Positions 25,426-35,110 of a DNA stretch of 64,000 nucleotides are shown in pieces. Each line of letters opens with the position of its first letter. Within the stretch, counting starts at the first letter, position 1. Made by a program: the position numbers and the translations under genes. The notes below the pieces were generated by a model. The model saw only the letters and a list, made by a program, of their open reading frames with translations, was not told the origin of the DNA and did no database searches. The DNA comes from Methylophilus sp. 5 (GTDB lineage: Bacteria; Pseudomonadota; Gammaproteobacteria; Burkholderiales; Methylophilaceae), in assembly GCF_000515275.1 (NCBI RefSeq), contig NZ_KI911560.1, positions 620,001 to 684,000 of the forward strand. The letters are read 5' to 3'.

Positions 25426-26520
25426 CTACATGCCCAATGCGGCGAGCATGGCAAACGCCATAAACAGCACAAAGTGCGTCATGCCTTCAATCGCATTGGT
25501 TTCACCGTCATGCAAGTTAATGGTCGCCACGGTCAAGGTCAGAAAAGTCATCACCATCTGCGTCGGTGACAGGCCGACAATCAACGGCCTGTCTTCAATC
25601 AGGGCAATGGCTTCAATCACTGGCACGGTCAGAATCACAGTCGATAAGGTCGCGCCCAGTGCAATATTCACCACGGTTTGCATGCGATCATTGACTGCGG
25701 CCTTCAATGCAGTCAACACTTCGGGGCTGGCGGCAATCAGGGCGACCACAATGGCAGCCACAATTGGCGGCACGCCACTGCCGGTTAAACCGGCGTCCAT
25801 ATGCATGCTCATCTCCTCAGACAGGAAACCGATGGTAATGATGCCAGCCAGCATGTAAAGAATCGAAAATTTGACGTTGGCGTTCATGCCACCTGCGGCT
25901 TGTCCGTCCGGTGCATTGGTATGGTGCTGGTCACGGTAGCTAAAATAGTTACGGTGTCTGCCGGTTTGCATTTTTAAAAACAAGGCATAAAACACACTCA
26001 TGGTGACGATGGTAAACATCGAATACAAACGCCAGTGCTCGGGCGGCAAAAAGGCGGGCAAAGCCATAGAGATACCCAGCGCCGTCATGATCATGACGAT
26101 GTAAGTATTGCCGGAGTTAACGTTGTACTCGACCTCACCATATTTAATGCCGCCAACAATGGCACACAGCCCCAGAATGCCGTTGATATCCAGCATCACC
26201 GCCGAATAAATCGCGTCTCTGGCCAGGGTGGTCGAAGAAGTATGGCTTAACATCATGACAATAATCACCACCTCGATGACGACCGCGCTGATGGTTAATA
26301 TCATAGTGCCATAAGGCTCTTTGAGCTGCTCGGCCACATACTCGACCTGAAACGACAACTGAAAAGCCAGGTTGATAATCAGCAGCACAAACAGAATAGA
26401 AATGACCAGCGATTCAGGCTGGCCAAGGTGCATAACTTTGTCGGCGTGCGCCAACGCGAGGTAGGCAATAATCGAAACAATCAGGGAAAGTAATCCCTGC
26501 GGTGGTTTTTCTGTAAGCAT
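25426..26520 (-). CDS. Calcium/proton antiporter family protein (CaCA, ChaA-like)
   Basis: A 364-residue membrane protein with two homologous helical repeats. The first repeat has EPYGTMILTISAVVIEVVII and the second AASPEVLTALKAAVNDRMQ and LGATLSTVILTVPV, the acidic alpha-repeat motifs of ChaA-type Ca2+(Na+)/H+ exchangers. A hydrophilic loop near residue 200 (RNYFSYRDQHHTNAPDGQ) separates the halves. It lies 38 bp upstream of the DedA-rhodanese gene in the same direction and may be co-transcribed. The transported ion is inferred from the family. Confidence 0.85.
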   Translation of the reverse strand: MLTEKPPQGLLSLIVSIIAYLALAHADKVMHLGQPESLVISILFVLLIINLAFQLSFQVEYVAEQLKEPYGTMILTISAVVIEVVIIVMMLSHTSSTTLARDAIYSAVMLDINGILGLCAIVGGIKYGEVEYNVNSGNTYIVMIMTALGISMALPAFLPPEHWRLYSMFTIVTMSVFYALFLKMQTGRHRNYFSYRDQHHTNAPDGQAAGGMNANVKFSILYMLAGIITIGFLSEEMSMHMDAGLTGSGVPPIVAAIVVALIAASPEVLTALKAAVNDRMQTVVNIALGATLSTVILTVPVIEAIALIEDRPLIVGLSPTQMVMTFLTLTVATINLHDGETNAIEGMTHFVLFMAFAMLAALGM

Positions 26521-26595
26521 GCGCTTAGTTTGTCATCAATGAATAAGCATCTTAACAGAGACTGTCTGATTCTGTTGCATGCGCCCAAGCCTGAT

Positions 26596-27480
26596 CTAAG
26601 GCCGAATCACCACCGAACAGGTCATCCCGGCGACCAGTGGCATGGACGCTGGCATCTGGTCCAGGTGTATGCGCACCGGGATGCGCTGCGCCAGCCGCAC
26701 CCAGTTAAAGGTCGGGTTCACGTTAGCCAGCAGGCGGATATCGGTTGGGTTGTCGCGGTCGGTAATGCCATGGGCAATGCTTTCCACATGGCCTTTGAGG
26801 GTCGTATGGCTGCCCAGCAGTTGTACCTCGGCAGCATCACCGACCTTGATCATGCTTAACTTGTGCTCTTCAAAATAACCATAGACCCAAAAAGAATGCT
26901 GGTCTATCACCGCCAGCTTGGCCGCCCCGACCTGCGCAAAATCACCCGGGCGCACCAGCAGGTTAGACACCCAGCCATCGACCGGCGAACGCACTACCGC
27001 GCGCTCCAGGTCGAGTTTGATTTTTTCGACCTGCGCCTGTGCGGCGTCATATTCGGCTTTGGCCGCGAGTGCACCCAGGTCGGTATCCTCACGATTTTCG
27101 CGCGAAATGACTTCGTCATCCAAATGGGCGCGGCGCGCAGACTGCTGCTTTTTCATCGCCCAGATTGCTTTTTTTTGCTGGGTCATGGCGGTGGCTTCGG
27201 CCAACGCATGTTGATAATGCATGGTATCTATGCGGAACAGCACGTCGCCCTTGTGTACGTACTGGTTATCGCGCACTGGCACCGCGGTCACCAGGCCAGC
27301 CACATCCGGCGCAATATTCACCACATCAGCGCGCACGCGGCCATCACGCGTCCACGGATAATCGGTATAACGTACCCACAATTTGTACGCCAATAGCCCA
27401 GCGGCGGCGGCAATGGCCAGCGTGATGCCTACCCTGAGGATGCCTTTTGTTGCCCTAAACCAGATGCGTTGCGTTTGCAT
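26596..27480 (-). CDS. AaeA-like membrane fusion protein
   Basis: A 294-residue HlyD-type adaptor with an N-terminal anchor (GITLAIAAAAGLLAYKLWVRY). It has the typical segment WTRDGRVRADVVNIAPDVAGLV, a helical hairpin and VRSPVDGWVSNLLVRPGDFA. These features match AaeA/EmrA-like partners of FUSC-type pumps. It is the last gene of the operon marR - outer membrane protein - FUSC - DUF1656 - adaptor and lies 10 bp after the DUF1656 gene. It bridges the inner membrane pump to the outer membrane lipoprotein. Confidence 0.88.
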   Translation of the reverse strand: MQTQRIWFRATKGILRVGITLAIAAAAGLLAYKLWVRYTDYPWTRDGRVRADVVNIAPDVAGLVTAVPVRDNQYVHKGDVLFRIDTMHYQHALAEATAMTQQKKAIWAMKKQQSARRAHLDDEVISRENREDTDLGALAAKAEYDAAQAQVEKIKLDLERAVVRSPVDGWVSNLLVRPGDFAQVGAAKLAVIDQHSFWVYGYFEEHKLSMIKVGDAAEVQLLGSHTTLKGHVESIAHGITDRDNPTDIRLLANVNPTFNWVRLAQRIPVRIHLDQMPASMPLVAGMTCSVVIRP

Positions 27481-27490
27481 AAGCAGCCTT

Positions 27491-27703
27491 TCAATACACC
27501 ATTAAACCAAACACGGAAAACAAACCAAAAAACAGCGCGACGCGCAACAGCGCCGGGTACCAAACCAAGTCGTAGATATTCCATGCAGCCAGCCACTTAT
27601 CCAGCAACCAGATCGCCGCCACAGCCAATAAAAACGCCAAGAACAAGGTCGGCACATGCGCATCCAAAAAGGCCAATTCACGCGGGACTAATTCATGCAA
27701 CAT
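27491..27703 (-). CDS. DUF1656 small membrane protein (AaeX-like)
   Basis: A 70-residue protein with two membrane helices (LFLAFLLAVAAIWLLDKWLA and VALFFGLFSVFGLMVY) and the N-terminal motif ELAFLDAHVP. DUF1656 proteins are found between FUSC pumps and their adaptors, as with AaeX in E. coli. The start overlaps the FUSC stop by 11 nt. A role as a small pump subunit is likely but unproven. Confidence 0.88.
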   Translation of the reverse strand: MLHELVPRELAFLDAHVPTLFLAFLLAVAAIWLLDKWLAAWNIYDLVWYPALLRVALFFGLFSVFGLMVY

Positions 27704-29897
27704 GCGCGGTCTCCATGGTCAAAGACTGAGGTTGATTAAGTGATGCTTCCGTCGCAATCACCAGTCGAATAAAGTGCAATTGGGTGCTTAACTTTTTGGC
27801 CTGTAAAGCAGGCAGCGCGTCCATATGCTGTGCGTCTTGCAACCACACCAGAAACTGATCCAGCCATCGCAATACTTGCTGCTGATTTTTTTGCACGGGC
27901 TGTTTGTAGTAATGCGCAAGCAGCACAGTGGTGTGCTGTAGCCACTTGTGAGGGTGGGCAGGTAAACCGCTGGCAACGCTGCGCAAGGCAATCACGGCAT
28001 GGCCGATTTCCAGCGTGGCACACAAGGCCTCAACCATGCGCACGCTGTCGGCGTCTTGTGGGCGGTGCACATTGCCAGAACGCTGGATCAGGTCGCGGGC
28101 CCGCATTTCAAATGCCGTGGCTGTCATGTCGGGGTTGCGGCAAGCATCCACCACCAGCTGGCGCAACTGGGCAAACACGCGTGCTTTGGCCCAGGGGCTG
28201 GCGACATAATCAGTCAGGCTGAACATGATGCCGGACACCACCAGCGCAATCATGAGCGCAATCGAGTCATTAAAGTATTTAACCGGGTTATCACCCAGCG
28301 CCTGGTTAAAGCCCACCATTAAAAAGTAAGCAATGCCTAAACCTGCCCCTACCAGGGCCGTAGTCGGTCTGGCGCTTAACCAGGCAGTGAGCAAAATGGC
28401 CGGGGTAATCACAATGCACAGCATCACGTAATCGTGCGCAGCCGTGAGCCAAAACACATTGCTCACATACACCAGCGCAATGCCTAGTAACACGCCCGTG
28501 GCAAACTGGCGTATGGTCGCCGTCGGTGCAGGGCTGGCCGCAAACAAGGTGCTGGTAATCACCCCCAAGGTCATGGCCAGAATACCCGACGGCCAGTCTA
28601 TGGTCATCCAGATCGCCGCCAGGATCAGCAAAGTGAGGGCGCCGCGTGTGGCAGCAATCGACACCGGCAACCAGTCGATATGCATATGCAATTTGTCTGC
28701 GGTGAACTCGCGGGCATCCACATTACGCGCACGCGGGTACGCGATCAGCAAACCATAAGTTGCCAGGTAAGTGGCTAGTTCGGCGGCCAGTCGTTGCAAC
28801 AACTGGCCGCCAGTCTCTACCTCTTGCTGATGCACATCTGGCAATAACGACAATGCTTGTAACTGCTGACCCAATAAGACATCAAAATTTTGTTTAAAAA
28901 CAGTCAGCGCCTGCTGCAAACTCGTCAATGTTTGTGCATCGTGGGCGGGCTGGCCGTCGATGAGCATCGCGTCAGCCAAAGGTTGCAGCAAGGCTAATAA
29001 AGCATCTGCCTCAGCCCTGCGGCCTCGCGCGTGCAAGCGTTGCACCAGGCGCTGGAACACCACATAGCTGGTAGAAACCGCCATAAACTGTAGATTCAAC
29101 TGGTGAATGGTTGCGCTATGCAAACGCGCATCATCGGTTTCAAACTGCACCGATGAGCGAAAAGCGTCCAGTTGATAAATATCCTGCATAAACTTTAAAA
29201 ATGGCTGGTTTAATCCGGCAGGGGCGCCAGCACCTAACAACACACTAAAATCGCGAAATTTGCCACGCACCACGGCCTGGATGTTTTCCCACAGGCGCTG
29301 CGGCAAAATCAACTCACTCACCAGCGTCGCGCTTAACAGCCCCACGCCGATTTCAGATAAGCGGGTAGCCGCAATTTGAAAGGTATGCCAGGGGGTAAGC
29401 GTTGCCGGCAAGCCAACAATGCATAAGGTATAGCCTGCCAGCACAAAGCCATAAGACTGAAAGTTACGGGTGACCAGCGAGCCCGCCGTGCACAGCCCTA
29501 TCCAGAGCGCAGCGGCGATAAAAAACGGAAAGCGGTCTTGTGCAAACCAGGCCACCAGCAACATCGAAAACAAAATACCAATCACGGTGCCAATCAGGCG
29601 GTAATAACTTTTAGTGATCACCATGCCAGAACGAAAATGCATCACAATCACCACCGTCAGCAAAGCCGTCGCCGGTTGATCCATCTCCATTTTTAATGCT
29701 ACCCACAACGCCAGAAAAGCAGCAACTAGGTATTTAAACAAATAGCCAATCAACGGAAAATCGTGCCTATACCAGTCTGCACCTGCCTGATGCAGGCAAT
29801 CGGCAGCCAGTTGCACGCCTTGCTTGAACACAACCAAGCCAGCAAACAGCCGCTGCCTGCCGCGATTAATGCACCGCTTGAGCCGCATGGTCAGCAT
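27693..29897 (-). CDS. FUSC family (AaeB-like) efflux pump subunit
   Basis: A 734-residue inner membrane protein. Two membrane blocks (about residues 50-200 and 415-560) each have the FUSC pattern; the first includes ALLTVVIVMHFRSGMVITKS and RLIGTVIGILFSMLLVAWFA. Long cytoplasmic domains follow each block. AaeB-type pumps export aromatic carboxylic acids such as p-hydroxybenzoate. It overlaps the outer membrane protein gene upstream by 32 nt and the DUF1656 gene downstream, so the whole set is translated together under a MarR repressor. The substrate is inferred. Confidence 0.88.
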   Translation of the reverse strand: MLTMRLKRCINRGRQRLFAGLVVFKQGVQLAADCLHQAGADWYRHDFPLIGYLFKYLVAAFLALWVALKMEMDQPATALLTVVIVMHFRSGMVITKSYYRLIGTVIGILFSMLLVAWFAQDRFPFFIAAALWIGLCTAGSLVTRNFQSYGFVLAGYTLCIVGLPATLTPWHTFQIAATRLSEIGVGLLSATLVSELILPQRLWENIQAVVRGKFRDFSVLLGAGAPAGLNQPFLKFMQDIYQLDAFRSSVQFETDDARLHSATIHQLNLQFMAVSTSYVVFQRLVQRLHARGRRAEADALLALLQPLADAMLIDGQPAHDAQTLTSLQQALTVFKQNFDVLLGQQLQALSLLPDVHQQEVETGGQLLQRLAAELATYLATYGLLIAYPRARNVDAREFTADKLHMHIDWLPVSIAATRGALTLLILAAIWMTIDWPSGILAMTLGVITSTLFAASPAPTATIRQFATGVLLGIALVYVSNVFWLTAAHDYVMLCIVITPAILLTAWLSARPTTALVGAGLGIAYFLMVGFNQALGDNPVKYFNDSIALMIALVVSGIMFSLTDYVASPWAKARVFAQLRQLVVDACRNPDMTATAFEMRARDLIQRSGNVHRPQDADSVRMVEALCATLEIGHAVIALRSVASGLPAHPHKWLQHTTVLLAHYYKQPVQKNQQQVLRWLDQFLVWLQDAQHMDALPALQAKKLSTQLHFIRLVIATEASLNQPQSLTMETAHVA

Positions 29898-31353
29898 CTA
29901 TCACCCCTCCGCCCAATGCCAGCATCAATGTGGCATAAGCTTCCAGTCGCACGGCCTCTTGCTCTACCAGAATGCTTTTTTGTTGCAACACCAGTGCGTT
30001 GGTTTGCAAGCTCTCAACCAGGTTGCTCAGGCCTGCGCGGTAGTTCTTTACCGCCAGTCTATGCGCCTGCTCGGTTTTATCCAGGGCCTGCTGCGTATTG
30101 CCTGTTTCATCTGCCACCGTGTTCAATACAGATAATTGGTTAGAAATGCCTTCCAGCGCCTTAAGGATAGTGGCGTTGTAATCTTCCACCGCCATGTCAT
30201 ACATCGCTGTTTCTGCCGACAGGTTGGCGCGGCGCTTGCCGCCATCAAAAATAGGCAGCGACATGGCCGGACCAAAGTTGCCAACCAACCCTGCACTCGA
30301 AAACAGCCCAGAAAACGCCAGCGCCTGAAAACCAACATAGCCCAACAAATTAATATTCGGGTAAAACGCAGCCTTGGCACTTTGAATATGTTTTTGGGCC
30401 GCCTCTACCCGCCATCTGGCAGCAACAATATCCGGGCGACGCCCCACCAGGTTGGCAGGCAAATGATCAGGCAAGCCGATAGTGGCGGACAAATGCAAGG
30501 TGGGGCGCACAATCGCGTCACCCGCGCCTGGCCCATCGCCGCTTAACGCAGCCATCTGATTTTTTAACAAGGTGAGATGTAAGTCAATCTGCGCCAGTTT
30601 GTTTTGTGCCGCTGGCAACGTTGCCTCCAAACGGCTCAGGTTTAATTGCGTATTGAGCCCGGCAGCCAGGGCTTTTTTAGCAATGCCAATTTCGTGGCGC
30701 ACATCTTCCAGCTCCTCTTGCGCCAGATCGCGCCATTGGTACTCGGCAGCCAGCCTGACGTAGCTTTTAACCATGGCCGCCGTGAGTTCAATCTTCACCT
30801 GCTGCATTTCTGCCTCGGTGACCTTGGTTTCATCCAGCGCCGCCTGCCAGGCCGACTTTTGCTGCTTCCACAAGTCAAGGTCATACGACATTGCCACCGT
30901 CGCCTGGTTGTTCCAGTTAAAACGGCCCGCCCAGGGTTTGGGAATAAAACTCAACTCGGTAAAGCGCTCGCGCGAAGAACTCACCTTGCCACCTACATTG
31001 GGCAAAGTAGCCGCATGCGCCTGCTCAGCCATGGCGGTCGATAATGCAATCCGTGCGGTAGCTTTTTTCAGGTCAGGCTGATCATGCAGGCTTTTTTCCA
31101 CCAGTCTATCCAGTTGCGCATCCTGATAGGCCTGCCACCAATGCTCGGTCGGCCAGGCAATGACAGCGGCATCGTCTATGGCTTTACCCAAGGCAAGCTT
31201 GTCCTGTGCCAGCGGCTGCGACACTGGCGCGATACCTTTGCTGCTGATACAGCCGTTTAATAACAAGGCCAATAAGCAGACAGACCAACGCGCCATGCTT
31301 GCATGGTTGTGCGGCAAGAGAGCTGTCATCGTTAAGCTAAGTGGCATAGACAT
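29866..31353 (-). CDS. Outer membrane efflux lipoprotein (NodT/TolC family)
   Basis: Up to 495 residues. The N-terminus holds a lipoprotein signal ending LLALLLNGC, followed by two OEP repeats, with QPDLKKATARIALSTAMAEQ and GRRPDIVAARWRVEAAQKHI, and a final YRAGLSNLVESLQTN. It forms the outer membrane channel for the FUSC pump. Several in-frame ATGs (31353, 31329, 31296) could be the start and none has a good ribosome binding site. A candidate MarR operator lies just upstream at 31371-31386. Confidence 0.85.
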   Translation of the reverse strand: MSMPLSLTMTALLPHNHASMARWSVCLLALLLNGCISSKGIAPVSQPLAQDKLALGKAIDDAAVIAWPTEHWWQAYQDAQLDRLVEKSLHDQPDLKKATARIALSTAMAEQAHAATLPNVGGKVSSSRERFTELSFIPKPWAGRFNWNNQATVAMSYDLDLWKQQKSAWQAALDETKVTEAEMQQVKIELTAAMVKSYVRLAAEYQWRDLAQEELEDVRHEIGIAKKALAAGLNTQLNLSRLEATLPAAQNKLAQIDLHLTLLKNQMAALSGDGPGAGDAIVRPTLHLSATIGLPDHLPANLVGRRPDIVAARWRVEAAQKHIQSAKAAFYPNINLLGYVGFQALAFSGLFSSAGLVGNFGPAMSLPIFDGGKRRANLSAETAMYDMAVEDYNATILKALEGISNQLSVLNTVADETGNTQQALDKTEQAHRLAVKNYRAGLSNLVESLQTNALVLQQKSILVEQEAVRLEAYATLMLALGGGVIDADHAAQAVH

Positions 31354-31370
31354 AAAGTATGGTCATTGAT

Positions 31371-31386
31371 AGTATGGAATCAAACT
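31371..31386. promoter_or_regulatory. MarR operator before the efflux operon
   Basis: AGTATGGAATCAAACT is an imperfect palindrome (AGTnTG...CAnACT). The same element, with flanking bases ATAGTATGGNATCAAACYAAATG shared in both copies, occurs before the marR gene at 31935. A conserved element in front of both genes of a regulator-target pair is a strong operator candidate. Confidence 0.65.
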
Positions 31387-31415
31387 AAATGATTAAAAAA
31401 TTTTACGGCATTAAA

Positions 31416-31931
31416 TTACTTAATTAAATCGACCCGGCTGGCCAATGTGGCAAGATCAGCAATCAAGGTATTTCTTTGCGGCTTGTCCAGCACATTCATA
31501 AATTGCGTCACACATTGCACATAGACCGGCATCACCTCATCCAGCTTTTGCTGCCCGGCCACCGATAAGCGAATCAGGAATTTACGCCGGTCAGTGGTAT
31601 CCATAAAGCGCGACACCAGGCCCTCACGCTCCAGCCCATCAATAAAGCCGGTCATGGTCGCCTTGGTCACGCCGGCCTTTTCTGCCAGCGCAGACGGTGA
31701 AGAGGTCAAGTCATCCTGGCGCATAAGCAATACCAGCACCCACCAACGACCTTGCAACAGCCCATGCCCGGCCAGCAACGCGTCCAGAGCAGACGACATA
31801 TCTGACGCCGCACGCAAAATGCTGACAAAGTCAGAGATCGCTGAAATGTCTGTGCCGGGATAACGCGTCACAAATTTTTCCAGGCTTTTAGAGGTAGGTA
31901 ATTCTTTAAGTAGCAACATAGTACGGATCAT
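31416..31931 (-). CDS. MarR family regulator of the efflux operon
   Basis: Up to 171 residues, winged helix. It has DDLTSSPSALAEKAGVTKAT with the recognition helix TKATMTGFIDGLEREGLVSR and the wing DTTDRRKFLIRLSVAG. The ATG at 31931 lies next to a TATAAT-like -10 box, so the second ATG at 31919 may be the true start. It sits 62 bp upstream of the outer membrane efflux gene in the same direction and is probably the repressor of that operon and of itself. Confidence 0.85.
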   Translation of the reverse strand: MIRTMLLLKELPTSKSLEKFVTRYPGTDISAISDFVSILRAASDMSSALDALLAGHGLLQGRWWVLVLLMRQDDLTSSPSALAEKAGVTKATMTGFIDGLEREGLVSRFMDTTDRRKFLIRLSVAGQQKLDEVMPVYVQCVTQFMNVLDKPQRNTLIADLATLASRVDLIK

Positions 31932-31934
31932 TAT

Positions 31935-31950
31935 AGTATGGCATCAAACC
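31935..31950. promoter_or_regulatory. MarR operator/promoter before the efflux marR gene
   Basis: AGTATGGCATCAAACC is the second copy of the operator at 31371-31386. On the minus strand TTGCAT and TATAAT, 17 bp apart, could be the -35 and -10 boxes, with the operator between them. Confidence 0.6.
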
Positions 31951-32068
31951 AAATGCAAATAAAAATATACTTTACCAGGCACAACGATTAGGGCATTGCT
32001 TTAATTTTTCTGGTTTAATAAAGCTTAATCGCTTCAGCCTTTTAAATTCCTGGCATCATAATTCAGCT

Positions 32069-33850
32069 GTGAACCTGACAAATCATCCCCTCCCGCAGAA
32101 AGCCTTCTCTTTTCTATTTTCATATATCACGCGCCGTCCCTGGTTGTTCGGCTCAGTGTTTCTCATCATTATGGGCGCTGCCAGTTCAGCGGTGGGGGTG
32201 CAATATGCCATGAAGCTATTGGTGGATGCCATGGGCAGTACAGAAAGATTAACCGCCGATGTCTGGTCGCCTTTATGCCTGTTCCTGGTACTGATCACGG
32301 TCGAGAATCTGTTGTGGCGGTTGGGAGGCTGGCAAGGTTCTCGCGCCATTGTTGCCAGCGGGGTTGATATCCGGCTAGACCTGTTTGAGCATCTGACGGG
32401 CCATTCGATGCGTTATTTCAACCAGCATTTTTCAGGCGCACTCGGCAACCGAATTACCTCTACCGCTTCTGCCACCGGTGAGATATTTGCAACCATGTTC
32501 TGGCGCATTCTGCCGCCGGTCACCGACTTTCTCGGTGCGATTCTCGTGTTGACCACCATCCGCTGGCAAATGAGTTTAGGCTTGATGTGCTCTGTGTTAT
32601 TTGTCGCCGGTTTGCTCATCATCTTCGGCATCCGCGGCCGCAGAATACATGACAATTACGCCAGGCGATCCTCGGATGCGAGCGGAAAAATGATTGATGT
32701 GGTGAGCAATGTGTGGACGGTAAAAGCGTTTTCCGCCCGCTATCGCGAAAAAAGCCGCTTGTCGCGCGAGTTGAACCGCGAGGCCAAGGCGCACAGACGC
32801 AGTTGGATGTATGTAGAACTGGCCCGGGTGATTCATGATATGTGTCTGGTCATCACCGGCGCAGGCATGTTGGTCTGGTCCATCTTACTCTGGCGCGCCA
32901 GCAGCATCAGCACCGGCGACGTGGTCATTGTCAGCACCCTCACCTTCAGGATACTGCATGGCTCACGAGATTTAGCGCTTGCCTTGGTCGGCACGGCCCA
33001 ACAATTTGGCATTATCAATGAAACGCTCAAGGTGATTGCCCAGCCACACTCAGTCAAAGATCCGGATGCGCCGTCAGCGCTTGCCGCGAAAAGCGGCCAT
33101 ATCCTGTTTGAACAAGTGTCTTATACCTATCCGGATGGCCACAAGGTATTTGATCAGCTGTCATTTGAGATCAAAGCGGGTGAGCGCGTCGGGCTGGTGG
33201 GCGCTTCAGGTGCCGGGAAATCGACCTTGATTGGCCTGATTCAACGCCTGGATGATCTTCAGGATGGCCGCATCCTGATTGATGGCCAGCGGATCGACCA
33301 TGTTTCGCAAGACAGCTTGCGGGCAAACATCGCCGTCGTGCCACAAGATATTGCGCTGTTCCACCGCTCGGTGTTTGAGAATATTCGCTATGGCAGGCCA
33401 GAAGCCTCAAACGAGGAGGTGTATACCGCGGCGCGCAATGCCTATTGTGATGCGTTTATTCGCAGCCTGCCCAAAGGCTATCGCACCATTGTCGGTGAAA
33501 AAGGCGTCCGTTTGTCTGGCGGACAAAGGCAACGCCTGGGCATTGCCAGGGCCTTTGTGAAAGATGCGCCGATTTTGATACTGGATGAAGCCACCTCGGC
33601 CCTCGACTCCGAGTCTGAACAGGAAATCCAGTCAGCGCTCGCCTCACTAATGCAAGGCCGCACCGTGTTAGCGATCGCGCACCGGCTGTCTACACTGGCT
33701 TCATTCGATAGAATCATTGTGTTGAAAAACGGGAAGATTATTGAAGATGGTCCGCCAGATGTATTGCGTGCGAATGGTGGACCATTCGCTGAGGCCTGGA
33801 ACTTACAGGCCAACGGTCTGGATAAGTTAGCCACCACGGACCCAAGTTAA
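32069..33850 (+). CDS. ABC exporter (membrane-ATPase half-transporter)
   Basis: A 593-residue half-transporter with six helices in the first ~310 residues and a full ATPase domain: Walker A GASGAGKST, signature LSGGQRQRL, Walker B LILDEATSALD and switch His in AIAHRLSTL. All catalytic residues are present, so a homodimer is likely, unlike the asymmetric pair at 3311-7016. The reading frame opens at GTG 32069 without a clear ribosome binding site, so the start is uncertain. It is divergent from the efflux marR gene and has a terminator downstream. The substrate is unknown. Confidence 0.85.
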   Translation: MNLTNHPLPQKAFSFLFSYITRRPWLFGSVFLIIMGAASSAVGVQYAMKLLVDAMGSTERLTADVWSPLCLFLVLITVENLLWRLGGWQGSRAIVASGVDIRLDLFEHLTGHSMRYFNQHFSGALGNRITSTASATGEIFATMFWRILPPVTDFLGAILVLTTIRWQMSLGLMCSVLFVAGLLIIFGIRGRRIHDNYARRSSDASGKMIDVVSNVWTVKAFSARYREKSRLSRELNREAKAHRRSWMYVELARVIHDMCLVITGAGMLVWSILLWRASSISTGDVVIVSTLTFRILHGSRDLALALVGTAQQFGIINETLKVIAQPHSVKDPDAPSALAAKSGHILFEQVSYTYPDGHKVFDQLSFEIKAGERVGLVGASGAGKSTLIGLIQRLDDLQDGRILIDGQRIDHVSQDSLRANIAVVPQDIALFHRSVFENIRYGRPEASNEEVYTAARNAYCDAFIRSLPKGYRTIVGEKGVRLSGGQRQRLGIARAFVKDAPILILDEATSALDSESEQEIQSALASLMQGRTVLAIAHRLSTLASFDRIIVLKNGKIIEDGPPDVLRANGGPFAEAWNLQANGLDKLATTDPS

Positions 33851-33851
33851 A

Positions 33852-33881
33852 AAAAGCCCTGCTCAACCGAACAGGGCTTTT
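33852..33881. terminator. Bidirectional terminator, ABC exporter / alcohol dehydrogenase
   Basis: A 10-bp stem, AAAAGCCCTG (33852-33861) and CAGGGCTTTT (33872-33881), lies between the two convergent genes, with an A-run on one side and T-run on the other. Confidence 0.88.
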
Positions 33882-33892
33882 AATATGAGTGC

Positions 33893-34936
33893 TTAAGCTT
33901 TCATTGAGTTGATATCAATCACAAAGCGATATTTCACATCGCTCTTGAGCATGCGCTCATAAGCCTCATTAATATCTTTGGCAGCAATCATTTCAATGTC
34001 ACTGACGATATTATGCTTGCCACAGAAATCCAGCATTTCCTGGGTTTCAGCAATACCGCCAATTAATGAACCAGCTACCTGACGGCGCTTGGTAATCAGG
34101 TTGGCGCCATGTACCTCGACCGGGTCCAATGGGCCAACCAGCACAATGGTTTTATCGCGCTTGAGCAAGCCAATGTAAGGATTGAGGTCATGCGCCACCG
34201 GCACGGTATCAATAATCAGATCAAAGCTGGCGGTATGCTTGGCCATATCATCAGCGTCTTTTGAAATCAGCACTTCATGCGCACCCAAGCGGGTGGCATC
34301 TGCCGCTTTGCTGGCTGAAGTGGTAATCATCACCACATGCGCACCCATGGCTGCAGCCAGTTTGACACCCATATGCCCCAACCCACCCAGGCCGATAATG
34401 CCGACTTTTTGGCCAGGTTGTACATTCCAATGTTTGAGCGGCGAATATAAGGTAATGCCCGCACACAATAATGGCGCCACGGCTTTGGTATCGAGGTTTT
34501 CGGGCACACTGACGACAAAGTTTTCATCGACAGTAATACGCTCGGCATAGCCGCCAAATGTCAGGCCACCATGCTTAGTGTCTTTGGCGTTATAGGTAAA
34601 CACCGAGCCGTCGCAATATTGCTCCTCACCGGCACCACAGTCTTCGCAGTGGCGGCAGGAGTCGACCATACAGCCGACCCCAACCAATTGCCCCAGCTTG
34701 AATTTGGTGACATGCGTACCGACACTTTTCACGCGACCTACAATTTCGTGGCCAGGCACCATGGGATATAAAGAACCGCCGCCCCATTCGTTGCGGGCCT
34801 GATGAATATCCGAGTGGCAAATGCCACAATATTCAATATCAATCAGCACGTCGTGCGGGCCCGCCTCGCGGCGCTCAATGCTCATGGGCGCAACCGGCGA
34901 GGTCGCATTTTGTACACCATAGGCTGCAGTTTTCAT
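33893..34936 (-). CDS. Zinc-dependent NAD(P) alcohol dehydrogenase (YahK/CAD type)
   Basis: A 347-residue medium-chain dehydrogenase. The catalytic zinc site shows in CGICHSDIHQARNEWG and PGHEIVGRV, the structural zinc cysteines in CRHCEDCGAGEEQYC, and the cofactor fold in GIIGLGGLGHMGVKLAAAMG. This is the cinnamyl-alcohol/YahK-type aldehyde reductase group. ATG 34936 is chosen because AAGGAGATAACG precedes it; the frame is open further upstream to 35002 but without a better site. The AraC gene upstream in the same direction may regulate it, as YqhC does for an aldehyde reductase in E. coli; this is inferred. Confidence 0.9.
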   Translation of the reverse strand: MKTAAYGVQNATSPVAPMSIERREAGPHDVLIDIEYCGICHSDIHQARNEWGGGSLYPMVPGHEIVGRVKSVGTHVTKFKLGQLVGVGCMVDSCRHCEDCGAGEEQYCDGSVFTYNAKDTKHGGLTFGGYAERITVDENFVVSVPENLDTKAVAPLLCAGITLYSPLKHWNVQPGQKVGIIGLGGLGHMGVKLAAAMGAHVVMITTSASKAADATRLGAHEVLISKDADDMAKHTASFDLIIDTVPVAHDLNPYIGLLKRDKTIVLVGPLDPVEVHGANLITKRRQVAGSLIGGIAETQEMLDFCGKHNIVSDIEMIAAKDINEAYERMLKSDVKYRFVIDINSMKA

Positions 34937-35110
34937 CGTTATCTCCTTCATCGGCTTAACAGACTCATCAGGGCGCTTTAAGGGCCCGATGAACACCTGC
35001 AATAGTCTAAAAGATGCAATAGCAAAAGGGATTGCCTGCTTTTATCGAATGCTTGCCTAATACTCTGATTTACCCGTGCTAATCAGGCAAAAACCCGCTG
35101 TTTTTTTGCA

